From Simiduia litorea (GTDB taxonomy: Bacteria > Pseudomonadota > Gammaproteobacteria > Pseudomonadales > Cellvibrionaceae): 64,000 nt of DNA. Under the pieces are notes generated by a model, which ran no database searches, had not been told where the DNA came from, and saw nothing but the letters and a program-made list of their open reading frames with translations. Shown in pieces: positions 42,903 through 53,005 of the stretch. The translations under genes and the position numbers were made by a program. The number at the start of each line of letters is the position of its first letter. Position 1 is the stretch's first letter. Location: contig NZ_AP031497.1 in NCBI RefSeq assembly GCF_042853465.1, positions 1,674,001 to 1,738,000 on the forward strand, read 5' to 3'.

Positions 42903-44279
42903 ATGTCGTTACAGGTATACAACTCAGCTAGCCGTAAAAAGGAAGTTTTTACACCGATAGACCCGGCGGCGGTAAAAATGTATGTGTGTGGGCCCACGGT
43001 TTATAACTTGGTGCACATCGGCAATGCGCGTCCGGTTGTGGTGTTCGATACTTTTTTTCGTTTGCTGAAATCGATTTATCCCTCGGTGACCTACGCCCGT
43101 AATATTACCGACGTCGACGATAAAATCATGAAAGTAGCGGCCGAAGAGGGCGTTGCTATTCACGTGGTGTCGAGCCGCTTTGCGGCAGAATATCAAAAAG
43201 ACATGGCGGCGCTGAATAATCTTGAGCCCGATATCACGCCTTATGCCACCGAACATATTGGCGAGATGATTGCCATGACCGAGCAGCTTGTGGCTAAAGG
43301 TCACGCCTATGAAGCACAGGGTCACGTGTTATTTGCCGTTCAGTCCATGGCTGATTATGGCAAGCTGTCTGGTCGCTCCTTAGAGGATATGCTGGCCGGT
43401 GCGCGGGTCGAAGTGGCGCCTTACAAAAAATATGCCGGCGATTTTGTACTCTGGAAGCCCTCGGCTAAAGGCGAACCCGGCTGGGATAGCCCCTTTGGCT
43501 TCGGTCGTCCAGGCTGGCATTTAGAGTGCTCGGCGATGATCGAAAAGCACTTCGGCAATACCATCGATATTCATGGTGGTGGTAAAGATCTAATTTTCCC
43601 GCATCATGAAAACGAGTTGGCACAAAGTTGCTGCGCGCATGACAACGAGCCTTTTGTTAAGTATTGGATGCACAATGGTTTCGTCAATATTGACGGCGAA
43701 AAAATGTCTAAATCTTTGGGTAATTTTCGCACCGTCAGGGAATTACTTGAAAGCTATAGCGGTGAAGTTATTCGTCTCGCATTGCTGAGTGCACACTATC
43801 GCTCTGATATGGATTTTTCGGTCGAGCTGCTGGAACAGTCTAAAACCAATCTGGACTCCTTCTATACCGCATTGAGAGCCGTGAGCGATGTGGCTTTGGT
43901 TGAAGTCGATATTTCAGCATCGAAATTTTACGCCGCTTTATTAGATGACTTGAATACGCCGTTGGCTATTAGTGAGCTACACGCACTGTCAAAATCTTTA
44001 AACAAAGCCGGTGCTATCGATCAGGCTGCGTTAAAATCTGAACTTTTGACCTGCGCAAACTTACTCGGCCTACTGCAGCAAGATCCAGAACAATGGTTGA
44101 CCCAGGGCGCGGACGGTGAAATTGAAGCCGCAGATATTGAAGCGTTAATTGAAGAGCGAGTAACAGCTAAAGCCAATAAAAATTGGGCCCGTTGCGATGA
44201 AATTCGCGATCAACTAAAAGTTGCCGGTGTCGTGTTGGAAGATAGCAAAGATGGTACAAGCTGGCGCCGGGAGCGTTAA
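42903..44279 (+). CDS. cysS: Cysteine--tRNA ligase
   Basis: A 458-residue class I synthetase. Motifs: VCGPTVYNLVHIGNARPVV (Zn cysteine and HIGH), WHLECSAMIEKHFG and HHENELAQS (Zn ligands), KMSKSLGNF, and the DALR/anticodon C-terminus ending WRRER. The start is one of two adjacent ATGs (42900 or 42903), with GGA upstream of both. Downstream of glnS and likely co-transcribed. Confidence 0.97.
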   Translation: MSLQVYNSASRKKEVFTPIDPAAVKMYVCGPTVYNLVHIGNARPVVVFDTFFRLLKSIYPSVTYARNITDVDDKIMKVAAEEGVAIHVVSSRFAAEYQKDMAALNNLEPDITPYATEHIGEMIAMTEQLVAKGHAYEAQGHVLFAVQSMADYGKLSGRSLEDMLAGARVEVAPYKKYAGDFVLWKPSAKGEPGWDSPFGFGRPGWHLECSAMIEKHFGNTIDIHGGGKDLIFPHHENELAQSCCAHDNEPFVKYWMHNGFVNIDGEKMSKSLGNFRTVRELLESYSGEVIRLALLSAHYRSDMDFSVELLEQSKTNLDSFYTALRAVSDVALVEVDISASKFYAALLDDLNTPLAISELHALSKSLNKAGAIDQAALKSELLTCANLLGLLQQDPEQWLTQGADGEIEAADIEALIEERVTAKANKNWARCDEIRDQLKVAGVVLEDSKDGTSWRRER

Positions 44280-44296
44280 TTCTTGCTCTGAAAGAG

Positions 44297-44327
44297 ACCT
44301 GCATTGTTAGGTAATTATGCAGGTTTC
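44297..44327 (+). terminator. Possible terminator after cysS
   Basis: ACCTGCAT/ATGCAGGT stem with a 12-nt loop followed by TTTC. The short T-run makes it only moderately likely. Confidence 0.5.
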
Positions 44328-44413
44328 AACCTTAGATTTGACGTTTATGATATCGCGGGTGCAGTGTAGGTAGGCATTGCCTTTCTTTTAAAAAATTATT
44401 AAGGCCCTTTGTT

Positions 44414-45388
44414 ATGAGCCAACCAAATTTTCGCTTTCGACGTTTGCGCCGTACTCAGGCGTTACGGCAGCTTGTACAAGAAGTACATTTGAATAGTACC
44501 GATTTTATTTGGCCGATTTTTGTTGAAGAGGACATCGATAGCCCGGTAGCTATTCAAAGTATGCCCGGTGTATTTCGCTACCCCGAAGATCAGCTGGCAC
44601 AACAAGTTAAGCAGGCTTGGGCGGTAGGTATTCGCGCGGTTCTTTTGTTTGGTGTCTCCACCCATAAAGATAGCTGCGGCGCTGACTCTTGGACCGAACA
44701 AGGCCTAATGGCGCGGATGATTCGAACTGCAAAAGAAGCGGCGCCAGAAATGGTGGTGATCAGCGATAACTGTTTTTGTGAATACACCGATCATGGTCAC
44801 TGTGGTGTGGTTGTGGCCGACGATGTGGATAATGATCGAACTTTGGTAAATTTAAAAAAGCAAGTGGTCACCGCTGCGCGCGCGGGCGTCGATATGATTG
44901 CGCCCTCGGGCATGATGGATGGCATGATTAGCGCAATTCGCGAGGCGTTAGACGATGCAGGTTTCAGTCATATTCCGGTGATGTCTTACTCGTCCAAATT
45001 TGCCTCAGCATTCTATGGCCCATTCCGGGACGCGGTGGACAGCAATTTCAAAGGTACCCGGGCTAGCTATCAAATGAATCCGGCTAATGCGCGCGAAGCG
45101 TTGGCTGAATCGATGATGGATGAAGCCGAAGGAGCTGACTTACTCATGGTGAAGCCGGGGCTGGCGTATTTGGATGTGCTGGCTTCTATTAGAGCCAATA
45201 GCAAGTTGCCGCTCGCGGTTTATCAGGTGAGTGGTGAGTATGCCATGATTAAGGCGGCCAGTAATGCGGGTGTTATTGATGAAAAGGCCGTGGTGTTAGA
45301 GTCCTTGCTGGCGTTTAAGCGCGCCGGTGCCGATTTGATTATTACCTATTTTGCGCTTGATGCTGTGCGTTGGTTGAGCGAAACCTAA
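44414..45388 (+). CDS. hemB: Delta-aminolevulinic acid dehydratase (porphobilinogen synthase)
   Basis: HemB condenses two 5-aminolevulinates to porphobilinogen in haem synthesis. The 324-residue protein has the two Schiff-base lysines, in PVMSYSSKFASAFYGPFRDA (about residue 197) and YQVSGEYAMIKAA (about 249). A metal-site segment CFCEYTDHGHCGV (about 121-133) carries three cysteines, matching zinc-type enzymes. It is followed closely by a small lipoprotein gene. Confidence 0.97.
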   Translation: MSQPNFRFRRLRRTQALRQLVQEVHLNSTDFIWPIFVEEDIDSPVAIQSMPGVFRYPEDQLAQQVKQAWAVGIRAVLLFGVSTHKDSCGADSWTEQGLMARMIRTAKEAAPEMVVISDNCFCEYTDHGHCGVVVADDVDNDRTLVNLKKQVVTAARAGVDMIAPSGMMDGMISAIREALDDAGFSHIPVMSYSSKFASAFYGPFRDAVDSNFKGTRASYQMNPANAREALAESMMDEAEGADLLMVKPGLAYLDVLASIRANSKLPLAVYQVSGEYAMIKAASNAGVIDEKAVVLESLLAFKRAGADLIITYFALDAVRWLSET

Positions 45389-45402
45389 ATTAATATTGAG
45401 TG

Positions 45403-45585
45403 ATGAATATGAAGCTTGTACAGGTATTGGTGTTTGGCTTGTTATTGGTAAATATATCGGCTTGCGCACCAGAAGTGGGCAGTGAAAAGTGGTGTAAAAA
45501 GATGGCTGATCAGCCGAGTGGTGAATGGACTGCCAACGAAGCAGCCGATTACGCTAAGCATTGCGTGTTTAAAAAACTCAAATAA
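45403..45585 (+). CDS. DUF3012-family small lipoprotein
   Basis: A protein of about 60 residues with a lipoprotein signal (lipobox ISAC) and the DUF3012 body CAPEVGSEKWCKKMADQPSGEWTANEAADYAKHCVF. The paired cysteines probably form a disulfide in the periplasm. The start is uncertain among GTG 45400, ATG 45403 and ATG 45409. It sits 15 bases after hemB and 48 bases before the Wadjet operon. Function unknown. Confidence 0.85.
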   Translation: MNMKLVQVLVFGLLLVNISACAPEVGSEKWCKKMADQPSGEWTANEAADYAKHCVFKKLK

Positions 45586-45633
45586 GTGCTGGCTCAAGGC
45601 GGGCCAGCTGTCTCTCCTAAAGTACCTTCTCGT

Positions 45634-47139
45634 ATGTTTTTTTCAGAGCATAGGCTGCATTTTTTTCGACCTTTCGTGGGCAAGTATCGCGAGGTGGTGG
45701 CCGAGTGCGTGCGATTATTGTATCGACGCTTTTATACCGATCTGTCGGGTTATGGCCAAGGGCGAGATAGAGACTTTATTATCGATGTGTTTTCTGAGGC
45801 TATTGCTCGGGCACCGGTCTTAGACAGTGACGATGAGTTTTCTGAAGGTCGGTTTAAATCAACTCGTGAATTGGCCGGCTTTATTCTCAATGCACTTTTA
45901 GAATACGGATGGTTAGAGCGCCAGCTTGATGAGGCTACCTTGCGTAGCTATTTTAGTTTTACTCGCATGGGGCGCGCTTTTACTCAGCCGTTTATTGATA
46001 CAGGCAATAGCGACTACCGTTCGCGCAATCGCAATACTCGAAATACGCGCAATAGCTTGCAGGCCTTTTACGATAAAGGTGAAGTGTACGATTTACTCGA
46101 TGCTTTCGAATATTCCGAACGTATTATTAGCGACTTTTCCGATGCTATTTCTGAACTGGATGAACGCCGGCTGCAATTAGTGAAAGAGGTCGAGTCGCGT
46201 CAGCTTATCGAGCAGGCTGCAGATCAGTTTTTTGATTTTATCGACACAGTATTTAGGCCTGACTTAGAGGTAAGGTTGTCCGCCGATAACGTGGAAAAAT
46301 ACCGCGATCAAATTTCTTCTCTGGTCAGTAAAATCAGGCGCCGAAGACCCTATGGTGCTGGAGAACACGCGAACTTACTTTGGCAGACAGTGATGGAAAA
46401 AAAGCTCCGAACACTGTTGCCGGGGCGTGTGGTCGAGGGGCAGTCGCTGTTAGAAAATCTTTTATTCGGCATCGAAGAGCGTTTAAAAAGTGCCTGTGAA
46501 ATTATGCTGCCGGCACTGCGTCGATCGCTAAATAGCTTTACTGCGCGCGCCGATATCATTATTCGCCAGTTGAGCTATTTACACACCCAGGTTGATCACC
46601 CGGTTATAGATGCCTGCCGTGCACTGCGCGATTTGTCGGCAGAGGATCAGGAAGCGACTTTAACCCTGCTGGGTGAGCATTGGGCCTATTGTCGACCCAA
46701 CTGGCCAGCTGCAGACCAGTTCACTTTGCGCACCCGCGCCTCGAAGCGCACGGTTCGCGCCGCGGTAGAAGAGCTGCCCGAACTGGATGTGGACGCCCAA
46801 AAAGCTCAATTTATTGCTCAGGTTATCGACCAAGCCTTTCATATTTCTCATTTGCACTTGCGTGAATTTGTTGCCGAGCGATTATTGCAGACTGGGCAGG
46901 TTCACAGCCGGCATTTGCCGGTTAGCGATGCCGCTGAGCTAATGGCTATGGCGCACCTGATTAGTGTACAGGGCGAGCGTTTAAATTCGGACTTCCGTAT
47001 CGACGTAACACCGGTACAAACGGATGAACAGGGCATCCAGGTGTTCACGGCTCTGCATTCGAACGACCCTTATTTTACCCAGCGCGAGTCTTTCGTGTTG
47101 ACCTTGGTAGATACTCGAGAACCAGAATTACATGTCTGA
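45634..47139 (+). CDS. jetA: Wadjet JetA / MksF-like kleisin subunit
   Basis: First gene of a four-gene SMC operon. JetA/MksF is the kleisin that bridges the SMC heads in Wadjet (MksBEFG) complexes, which recognise and linearise circular plasmid DNA. The 501-residue protein has the N-terminal FFSEHRLHFFRPFVGKYREVVAECVRLLYRRFY region, a helical middle with likely coiled coil (about 150-260), and a winged-helix-like C-terminus. ATG 45634 is preferred to GTG 45586 because the family similarity begins there. It overlaps jetB by 8 bases. Subtype is not assigned. Confidence 0.8.
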   Translation: MFFSEHRLHFFRPFVGKYREVVAECVRLLYRRFYTDLSGYGQGRDRDFIIDVFSEAIARAPVLDSDDEFSEGRFKSTRELAGFILNALLEYGWLERQLDEATLRSYFSFTRMGRAFTQPFIDTGNSDYRSRNRNTRNTRNSLQAFYDKGEVYDLLDAFEYSERIISDFSDAISELDERRLQLVKEVESRQLIEQAADQFFDFIDTVFRPDLEVRLSADNVEKYRDQISSLVSKIRRRRPYGAGEHANLLWQTVMEKKLRTLLPGRVVEGQSLLENLLFGIEERLKSACEIMLPALRRSLNSFTARADIIIRQLSYLHTQVDHPVIDACRALRDLSAEDQEATLTLLGEHWAYCRPNWPAADQFTLRTRASKRTVRAAVEELPELDVDAQKAQFIAQVIDQAFHISHLHLREFVAERLLQTGQVHSRHLPVSDAAELMAMAHLISVQGERLNSDFRIDVTPVQTDEQGIQVFTALHSNDPYFTQRESFVLTLVDTREPELHV

Positions 47140-47815
47140 CATTAGTGCGTTATTAGAAAAAACCTTGGCTGAAAAAGATGTCCAGCGCCAGCAGTTTCAG
47201 GGCTTGATCCAACGCTTGTTGGATTACGGCATTATTTGCCGTGATGAGAGCCAGATAGAAGCAGAATTCTACGATCTGTTTGTCCGCTGTGAGGTAATTG
47301 TCGATGACTATTTGTTGATGGCGGGCATTCGTTTTTATCACGACCAGCGCTTCGAATATGTGCGCTTGGTGCCCCCCGGTGCGCGCATTCCGGGTGTTGA
47401 TGACGAGGCCGACGATGGTCCCGCTGGTGGCGGTTTGCGGGCTAACTTATCGCCGATGGCTGTAGCCTTAACGCTCGTGCTGGCGGTTGAGTATGAGAAG
47501 TCACTGCGCGAGGCGCGCGTGGATGAGAAGGGCTGCGCGAGTTTATCGCTTGAGGCGCTCAATTTATCCATGAAAAATCTATTGGGCAGAAGTTTACCCG
47601 AGCAGCAATTAGAGCGCCGCGCCTTGTTTCGCCAACTGCGCCAGTTGCGCCTTATTCGCATGGCGAGCGATGCCGATTTACAGCAGGGCGATAGCTGGTT
47701 ATTAATTCGGCCCATGATTCTTACCTTGGTGAATGAAGACGCCTTAGCGCCCTTGTTAGCTGGCGACGCTAAGCATGAATCTCTATTGACCGCTGCAGAT
47801 GAGGGTGAAGACTGA
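47132..47815 (+). CDS. jetB: Wadjet JetB / MksE-like KITE subunit (DUF4194)
   Basis: The 227-residue protein matches the DUF4194/MksE pattern, with tandem winged helices. RLLDYGIICRDESQIEAEFYDLFVRCEVIVDDYLLMAGIRFYHD (about 28-71) is the conserved N-terminal part, and the second winged helix lies around 105-190 (SPMAVALTLVLAVEYEKSLRE to DSWLLIRPMIL). KITE proteins sit on the kleisin and help DNA loading. It overlaps jetA by 8 bases and jetC by one (TGATG). Confidence 0.85.
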   Translation: MSDISALLEKTLAEKDVQRQQFQGLIQRLLDYGIICRDESQIEAEFYDLFVRCEVIVDDYLLMAGIRFYHDQRFEYVRLVPPGARIPGVDDEADDGPAGGGLRANLSPMAVALTLVLAVEYEKSLREARVDEKGCASLSLEALNLSMKNLLGRSLPEQQLERRALFRQLRQLRLIRMASDADLQQGDSWLLIRPMILTLVNEDALAPLLAGDAKHESLLTAADEGED

Positions 47816-50800
47816 TGTATCTGCAAAAATTTATTTACGTCAATTGGGGCAATATTCCCTTCGGTGAATTTGAATTTGGCCCCACTAATTTGTTGTCTGG
47901 TGGTAATGGCTCGGGTAAAACCACCGCCGCCGATGCGATTCAAACGGTGATGACCGCCGCGCACGATGGCTTGTTTCACTTCAATCCTGGCCAAGATGAG
48001 TCGACCCAGCGCGGCCGCGGCGGCAAGCAAGTACGCACCTTGCCGTCTTATGTTTTAGGTTGTGATGACGGTGCCTACGCTCGGCCAGACTCGGCGTTTG
48101 GCTATTTGGCCGCCGTCTTCGCGCCCCATGCGGGCGAAGACGCCGAAGCCTTTACGGCGCTGCTCGCGATGAGTGCCTTTGTCGAGCGCAGTGGCCAACA
48201 AAAAATTGCGCGTTTGGACGAGCTGACGTTTTATATTTTACCGCAGATAACGTTAGTGCTTGCCGACCTAGTCCGGGAGGATAAGGGTGGCCGTTACGTA
48301 TTGCCGAGTGGGCAAATTAATCAGTTGTTATGTGCCCGCTACGGTCGAGAAAAGGTTGAGAAATACGATAGGAAAAAAGCCTATTTGTGTCGCTTGTACG
48401 GCGCATTGCGTGGTAAAGATGAAGCGGTTTCCGAACGCGAAGCCATGAATGCGGCAAGAGCTTTTGCGCGCTTTATGGCCTATAAGCCTATTAAAGCCAT
48501 CGATGAGTTTGTCGCCAATGAAATATTGGAGCAAAAGGATATTGGTGAAGCCATTCGCGATGTGTCGGCGATGCTTAAACGTATCCACAGCATGGAAGCG
48601 GATGCAAAATCGGTGCGTGAGGCGGCTGAGCGGTTGTTGGCAGCACGCAACGGCGCGGACAGTTTTATTGCCCATTGGTTAGAGTTGCAAGGTTTAGATT
48701 ACGCCACCGCAAAATTGCATTACAGCGAAGGTCAAAAGGATTATGTGGCCGCCAAGAAACGGCAAAAAGATTTGCGGGCCGAGGTGGATAAGCTGGAACG
48801 GGAAACGCATTTAGCGCAAGAGCGTGCCAGTAGTTTACAAGACGAAGTCAACGATATTCGCTTGCAGCAATTGCAGGTCCCAGCGCTGCGCGATAAAGAA
48901 CAATTGTTACAGCAACAAGCTGGCTTAGAGGCTAGTTTGCACAAGGGCATGGTGCCCCTGCTTGCTGCGGTTAATCAATTGCAACAAGAGCAAAATAACG
49001 CAGCAATATTCGTGAAAATTCGCGCAGATATTTTGCAGCAACAATTGTGGCCACATTTGGCCGATAAGCATTTGAGTGAGCTGGTTACAAAAATTGCCAC
49101 GAAAGTTGCCGGTGAACCCGCGGATGTACATGCCTTAGCGACTAAAGATTGGGTCGATTTGGCGCCGTTGGAAAGTCAGCTCGATCAAGCGCTCATGCTG
49201 CAACAGTTGCACAATCAATGGGCCGAGCTTTGGTGTCAGACCGACGGTCTTCGGGATGATTTGCGCCGGGTGTTAGAGCGCCAGGTGCAATTGGTTGAAA
49301 AAACTGATCGTTTAAGACAGCAAAAAATTCAAGAAATTAGCCAGCTTGAATCACAGCAAGTGAATTACCCTGCTGGGGTTCGCTTGGCCCTCGATGCCAT
49401 TCGCAAGCAATTGCCACAGGCCGATGCGCGTGTTTTGTGTGACCATGTGGAAATTGTTGATGCCCAATGGCAGGCGGCTATTGAAGGTTATATTGGTGGT
49501 GCCCGTTTTGGCATATTGGTGGCGCCAGAATTTGAGGCAATGGCTATTGCGATCGTGCGCGGGCTGCCGGGGCGCGATAACCGCGCTCGTGTTATTCAAG
49601 GCAGTAAAGCAGCTGCAGACAGCAGCCGTTTACAAGTAGAGTACGATAGCATTGTCGCTCATATGCAGTTTAGCCATGATGTGGCGAGAGATTATTTATT
49701 GGCAAGTTATGGGCAAGTAAAATGCGTCGACGATGCTAAGGCGCTAAAGGGCGTGCGTCGCGGCGTCACCCGCGATGCCATGGGTGCCGCCAATTATACG
49801 TTGTTCCGCTGTGATATCGATGATGCCGAATTGGTGTTTGGTCAGCAAGCCCGACTGCGCGCCAAGGCGGCTAAAGAACTCGAATTAGAGCAGTTGCAAT
49901 TACATTTAGGCCAGGCGCGCGAACAGGCTAGTTTGTTGCAGCAACTCTATGGTCTAGTGGCAAAGCTGGCGCCCAACAACTATGCCGACATTATGCAATC
50001 TCTCATTGGTACACAACGGGAGTTAGACGCTGCGGCGGTTCGGTTATCGCGTTTAGATGTAAGTGATCATCTTGCCCTAGAAGAGTCGCTGGCGCAGGCC
50101 AGTGAACTATTAGATGTTCAGCAGGTAAAAATTTGTGCAGCGCAGGAATTGCGTATCAAAGAGGCGGCACAGCTATTACAAGTGGAAACCCAATGTAAGC
50201 AGTTGGATCAACGTCAAGATGGCGCATTGGAAGTGCTGGAAACCGCCGAGCAAAATTTGTTGGATGTACAAAATTTGTGGCCCGACTTTAACCCCGAGCG
50301 CGCTATTGCTCAAGCAGATGACTGGGCCGCGTCGCGCTCCTTAGCCCAGCTGTTAGCAGAACAAACAGCGTTGCGAGAGGACTTAGGTAAAAATGTGCGC
50401 CGTTTGGATAGCCATGTGATGGAGCACAATCAGAGTGCTAAATCCGCTGATCAAGTGGTTTTTGAACCCAACGTTGCCAATTTGGAAAGCCATGCTAATT
50501 TTTCAGCGCTGTGCCAATTACAACGTCAGTTAGACGGCCTATATAACCGATTTAAAAATAATATTCTGGCGACTCGTCAGGCCGATATCAGTGCGATGCG
50601 AGCAAGCTTTAACAATGCTTTCGTGACTAATTTGTGCCACGCCATTTATCAGGCAATCAATGACGGTAAACAAACCCTGGAGCAGTTGAACAAGGAGCTT
50701 GAACACCATCGCTTTGGTGCAGATCGAGAAAGATTTTATTTTGGCTATTCTTGGGTGCCGGAGTTTAAGGAGTACTGGCAGTTTTTTAAGGCTGTTATCG

Positions 50801-51447
50801 ATAACCCAGCCTTGGGTGATGGCGAATCGCTATTCGAGATGAAGCTGGATAAAAAGCACGTACAAGTGCGCGATCGTTTGATGGCTATGTTGTTGGATAA
50901 AGATGAGCAACTCGCCTTGCGAGAGCTGTCCCGTTTGGCAGACTATCGCAATTATCGGCGCTATGAAATTTACAAAGAGCCAGAGGGTAAGGAACCTATT
51001 CCCTTGAGCCAGTACGGTACAGGCTCCGGTGGCCAGTTAGAAACGCCGGCCTATATTATCCGTAGCGCAGCAATCACCTCGGCCTTTAGATTTAACGAGG
51101 GACGCAGCCATTTGCGCATGGTGTTGGTGGACGAAGCATTCAGTAAAATGGATGAACATCGCTCGAAAGAGGTTATCAATTACTTAACGCAATCCTTGGG
51201 TTTGCAGTTAATGTTTATTATGCCGTCCAGCAAGTCTGGACCGTTTTTAGATTTGGTTAGCAATCAATTTGTGTTTAGTAAATGCTCAACCTCTCAAGCT
51301 ATCGGCGAGCTAAAATCCCGTGTTCTGGTTGACCGGCAAGTATTAAATCAAGATGCGGTTAAGAGTTTAATGGAGCAACATCGCCAAACCTTGCGCCATC
51401 AGGCTAGCTTGGATTTTCTCGAGGAGCTGGAAGGGTTAAATGACTGA
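47815..51447 (+). CDS. jetC: Wadjet JetC / MksB-like SMC ATPase
   Basis: The 1210-residue SMC-like motor drives DNA loop extrusion in Wadjet. Walker A is GGNGSGKT (29-36), with an N-terminal AAA_29 head. Long Gln/Leu/Glu-rich coiled coils span about 300-480 and 680-880, with a hinge-like region at about 520-620. The signature is YGTGSGGQLETPAYI (about 1065-1080) and Walker B is MVLVDEAFSKMDE (about 1102-1114). There is no zinc-hook CxxC. It overlaps jetD by 8 bases. It is distinct from the housekeeping SMC at 17694-21203. Confidence 0.9.
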   Translation: MYLQKFIYVNWGNIPFGEFEFGPTNLLSGGNGSGKTTAADAIQTVMTAAHDGLFHFNPGQDESTQRGRGGKQVRTLPSYVLGCDDGAYARPDSAFGYLAAVFAPHAGEDAEAFTALLAMSAFVERSGQQKIARLDELTFYILPQITLVLADLVREDKGGRYVLPSGQINQLLCARYGREKVEKYDRKKAYLCRLYGALRGKDEAVSEREAMNAARAFARFMAYKPIKAIDEFVANEILEQKDIGEAIRDVSAMLKRIHSMEADAKSVREAAERLLAARNGADSFIAHWLELQGLDYATAKLHYSEGQKDYVAAKKRQKDLRAEVDKLERETHLAQERASSLQDEVNDIRLQQLQVPALRDKEQLLQQQAGLEASLHKGMVPLLAAVNQLQQEQNNAAIFVKIRADILQQQLWPHLADKHLSELVTKIATKVAGEPADVHALATKDWVDLAPLESQLDQALMLQQLHNQWAELWCQTDGLRDDLRRVLERQVQLVEKTDRLRQQKIQEISQLESQQVNYPAGVRLALDAIRKQLPQADARVLCDHVEIVDAQWQAAIEGYIGGARFGILVAPEFEAMAIAIVRGLPGRDNRARVIQGSKAAADSSRLQVEYDSIVAHMQFSHDVARDYLLASYGQVKCVDDAKALKGVRRGVTRDAMGAANYTLFRCDIDDAELVFGQQARLRAKAAKELELEQLQLHLGQAREQASLLQQLYGLVAKLAPNNYADIMQSLIGTQRELDAAAVRLSRLDVSDHLALEESLAQASELLDVQQVKICAAQELRIKEAAQLLQVETQCKQLDQRQDGALEVLETAEQNLLDVQNLWPDFNPERAIAQADDWAASRSLAQLLAEQTALREDLGKNVRRLDSHVMEHNQSAKSADQVVFEPNVANLESHANFSALCQLQRQLDGLYNRFKNNILATRQADISAMRASFNNAFVTNLCHAIYQAINDGKQTLEQLNKELEHHRFGADRERFYFGYSWVPEFKEYWQFFKAVIDNPALGDGESLFEMKLDKKHVQVRDRLMAMLLDKDEQLALRELSRLADYRNYRRYEIYKEPEGKEPIPLSQYGTGSGGQLETPAYIIRSAAITSAFRFNEGRSHLRMVLVDEAFSKMDEHRSKEVINYLTQSLGLQLMFIMPSSKSGPFLDLVSNQFVFSKCSTSQAIGELKSRVLVDRQVLNQDAVKSLMEQHRQTLRHQASLDFLEELEGLND

Positions 51448-52558
51448 TTTTCCTTTGGTTCCAATTGGCTGTGATGGCATACTCACTCGACTTTCACGTC
51501 GAGCGCGGCGTTTAAGGGTATCTGAAAGTGGCGAATTTTCTTGGTTGTATGTATCCCATAATGATGAGAAGGAGCGGATTGCCTGGGATTTTTTTTACGA
51601 ACTGCAACGCTTAGGTTTTTTGGAGCTTGAGAAAAAATCTCTAAAAGATGGTGCTGAAGTTGCCGATTTTCGACTTACTGACCTAGGGAAGCTTGAGTTT
51701 GACAAATATACAGGAGCTGATGTTGAAAGGAAAAAGTCTGAAAATTGGAAGCAAAGTCTTGAACTCTTAGATTTGACTCGTTTAACCAATGTTGACGTGT
51801 TGGTTGAGCCGCTTCCGCGAATACCCGGTGTTTCCGATTTGGAATTGATTCAGGCTCATCTTGCTTGTTTAGACGAGTTAATCATTACGCCTTATGCTTT
51901 TACCCTTAGATCGCTAAGCGCCCAATATTTTTGGGGCCTCAGTAAATACTTAGAGCGTTTAGGTGATAAATATCTTTTGGCTATATACGGAGATAATTTA
52001 CAGAAGCTAGCTCCTAGATCTATGTTGGTGAATGTTTGTCTGGCTCCTAAGCAGCAGCCTTGGATTTTTGTTGAAAACCTAGATAGCTTTATTCTATTGT
52101 CTGAATTAGGTGCACCGTTTCATGTCATTTATTGTGAGGGGTTTAAACTATCTTCGAGTCGAATTAGAAATAGAAGCAGCGTTACCCTAAGTTATTCCTC
52201 TACTACGTCTAGGGAAGTGCTGGATGATTTTGAAAGACGTTGGTTTGATGGTGGACAGGAGCAGACATTTTTTTGGGGTGATTTGGATTTTTCAGGCTTG
52301 AGTATTTTCCTTGCGTTGAAAAAGGTTTTTCCTGAATTGGAGCTCTGGAAGCCGGCTTATAGCGTTATGCTAGCTGCTTTACATCATGGACATAATTGGA
52401 CGTGCAAAGGCGAGCAGCTTGCCCCAAGCTTAACTGAAAATATATTTATTGATACAGTAATTGTGCCCGAAATAATGAAATCAAAGCGCTTTTTAGATCA
52501 AGAATGGGTTTCGAGAACCCAGCTTCACGAAATTTTGTTTGATCCTTTGAAAAAGTGA
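51440..52558 (+). CDS. jetD: Wadjet JetD / MksG-like TOPRIM nuclease
   Basis: The 372-residue protein has the JetD layout: an N-terminal DUF3322-like arm (about 1-190) and a C-terminal DUF2220/TOPRIM domain. The TOPRIM glutamate is in FVENLDSFILL (about 210) and the acidic pair is in FWGDLDFSGLSIF (about 277-283). JetD cleaves circular plasmid DNA once the SMC motor has stalled on it. The sequence is visibly richer in A and T than jetC, and the gene is the last of the operon. No terminator is apparent. Confidence 0.88.
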   Translation: MTDFPLVPIGCDGILTRLSRRARRLRVSESGEFSWLYVSHNDEKERIAWDFFYELQRLGFLELEKKSLKDGAEVADFRLTDLGKLEFDKYTGADVERKKSENWKQSLELLDLTRLTNVDVLVEPLPRIPGVSDLELIQAHLACLDELIITPYAFTLRSLSAQYFWGLSKYLERLGDKYLLAIYGDNLQKLAPRSMLVNVCLAPKQQPWIFVENLDSFILLSELGAPFHVIYCEGFKLSSSRIRNRSSVTLSYSSTTSREVLDDFERRWFDGGQEQTFFWGDLDFSGLSIFLALKKVFPELELWKPAYSVMLAALHHGHNWTCKGEQLAPSLTENIFIDTVIVPEIMKSKRFLDQEWVSRTQLHEILFDPLKK

Positions 52559-53005
52559 TTTTATGGCCTCTCACGGTGTTTTGTGACCAGACTTCGTTGA
52601 TTCGTGTCGCTTTGATTGAGTGGATAAGGTCCCGAGCTTAACTGATGTTGGAGCCTTCCCTAATTTAGTTAACTATTCGAGTTGGTTACAGCGCGCGAAT
52701 TGGTCAAAATACGAATTTTCCCTATGCCTACGCTGTAAGCTGGGTGTTATAAGGGTTTGAGGCGGGTGGGCGATCAAGGCTGGCGCTGGTGGTTTAGTTG
52801 AAAGGGTTATATTAAAAGGCTCATTTAAGAGCAAAATATGAGTAATGATTCACTTTACCCACTGAATGGATTGGCATATTATTGATCTATCGTACCACTT
52901 AGATGTTTTGCCTTTTCATAGTTGGCTTTGCACCGTAGTCAGTTGTACAGAATCAAACTACTAGGGAACCGACGTACAGGTCGATAAGCCAAGGAGCATG
53001 GCGTT
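52559..53005. other. Intergenic region after the Wadjet operon
   Basis: About 450 bases with no gene, RNA, attachment repeat or clear terminator that I can support. An AT-rich stretch lies at 52810-52920. Confidence 0.5.
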
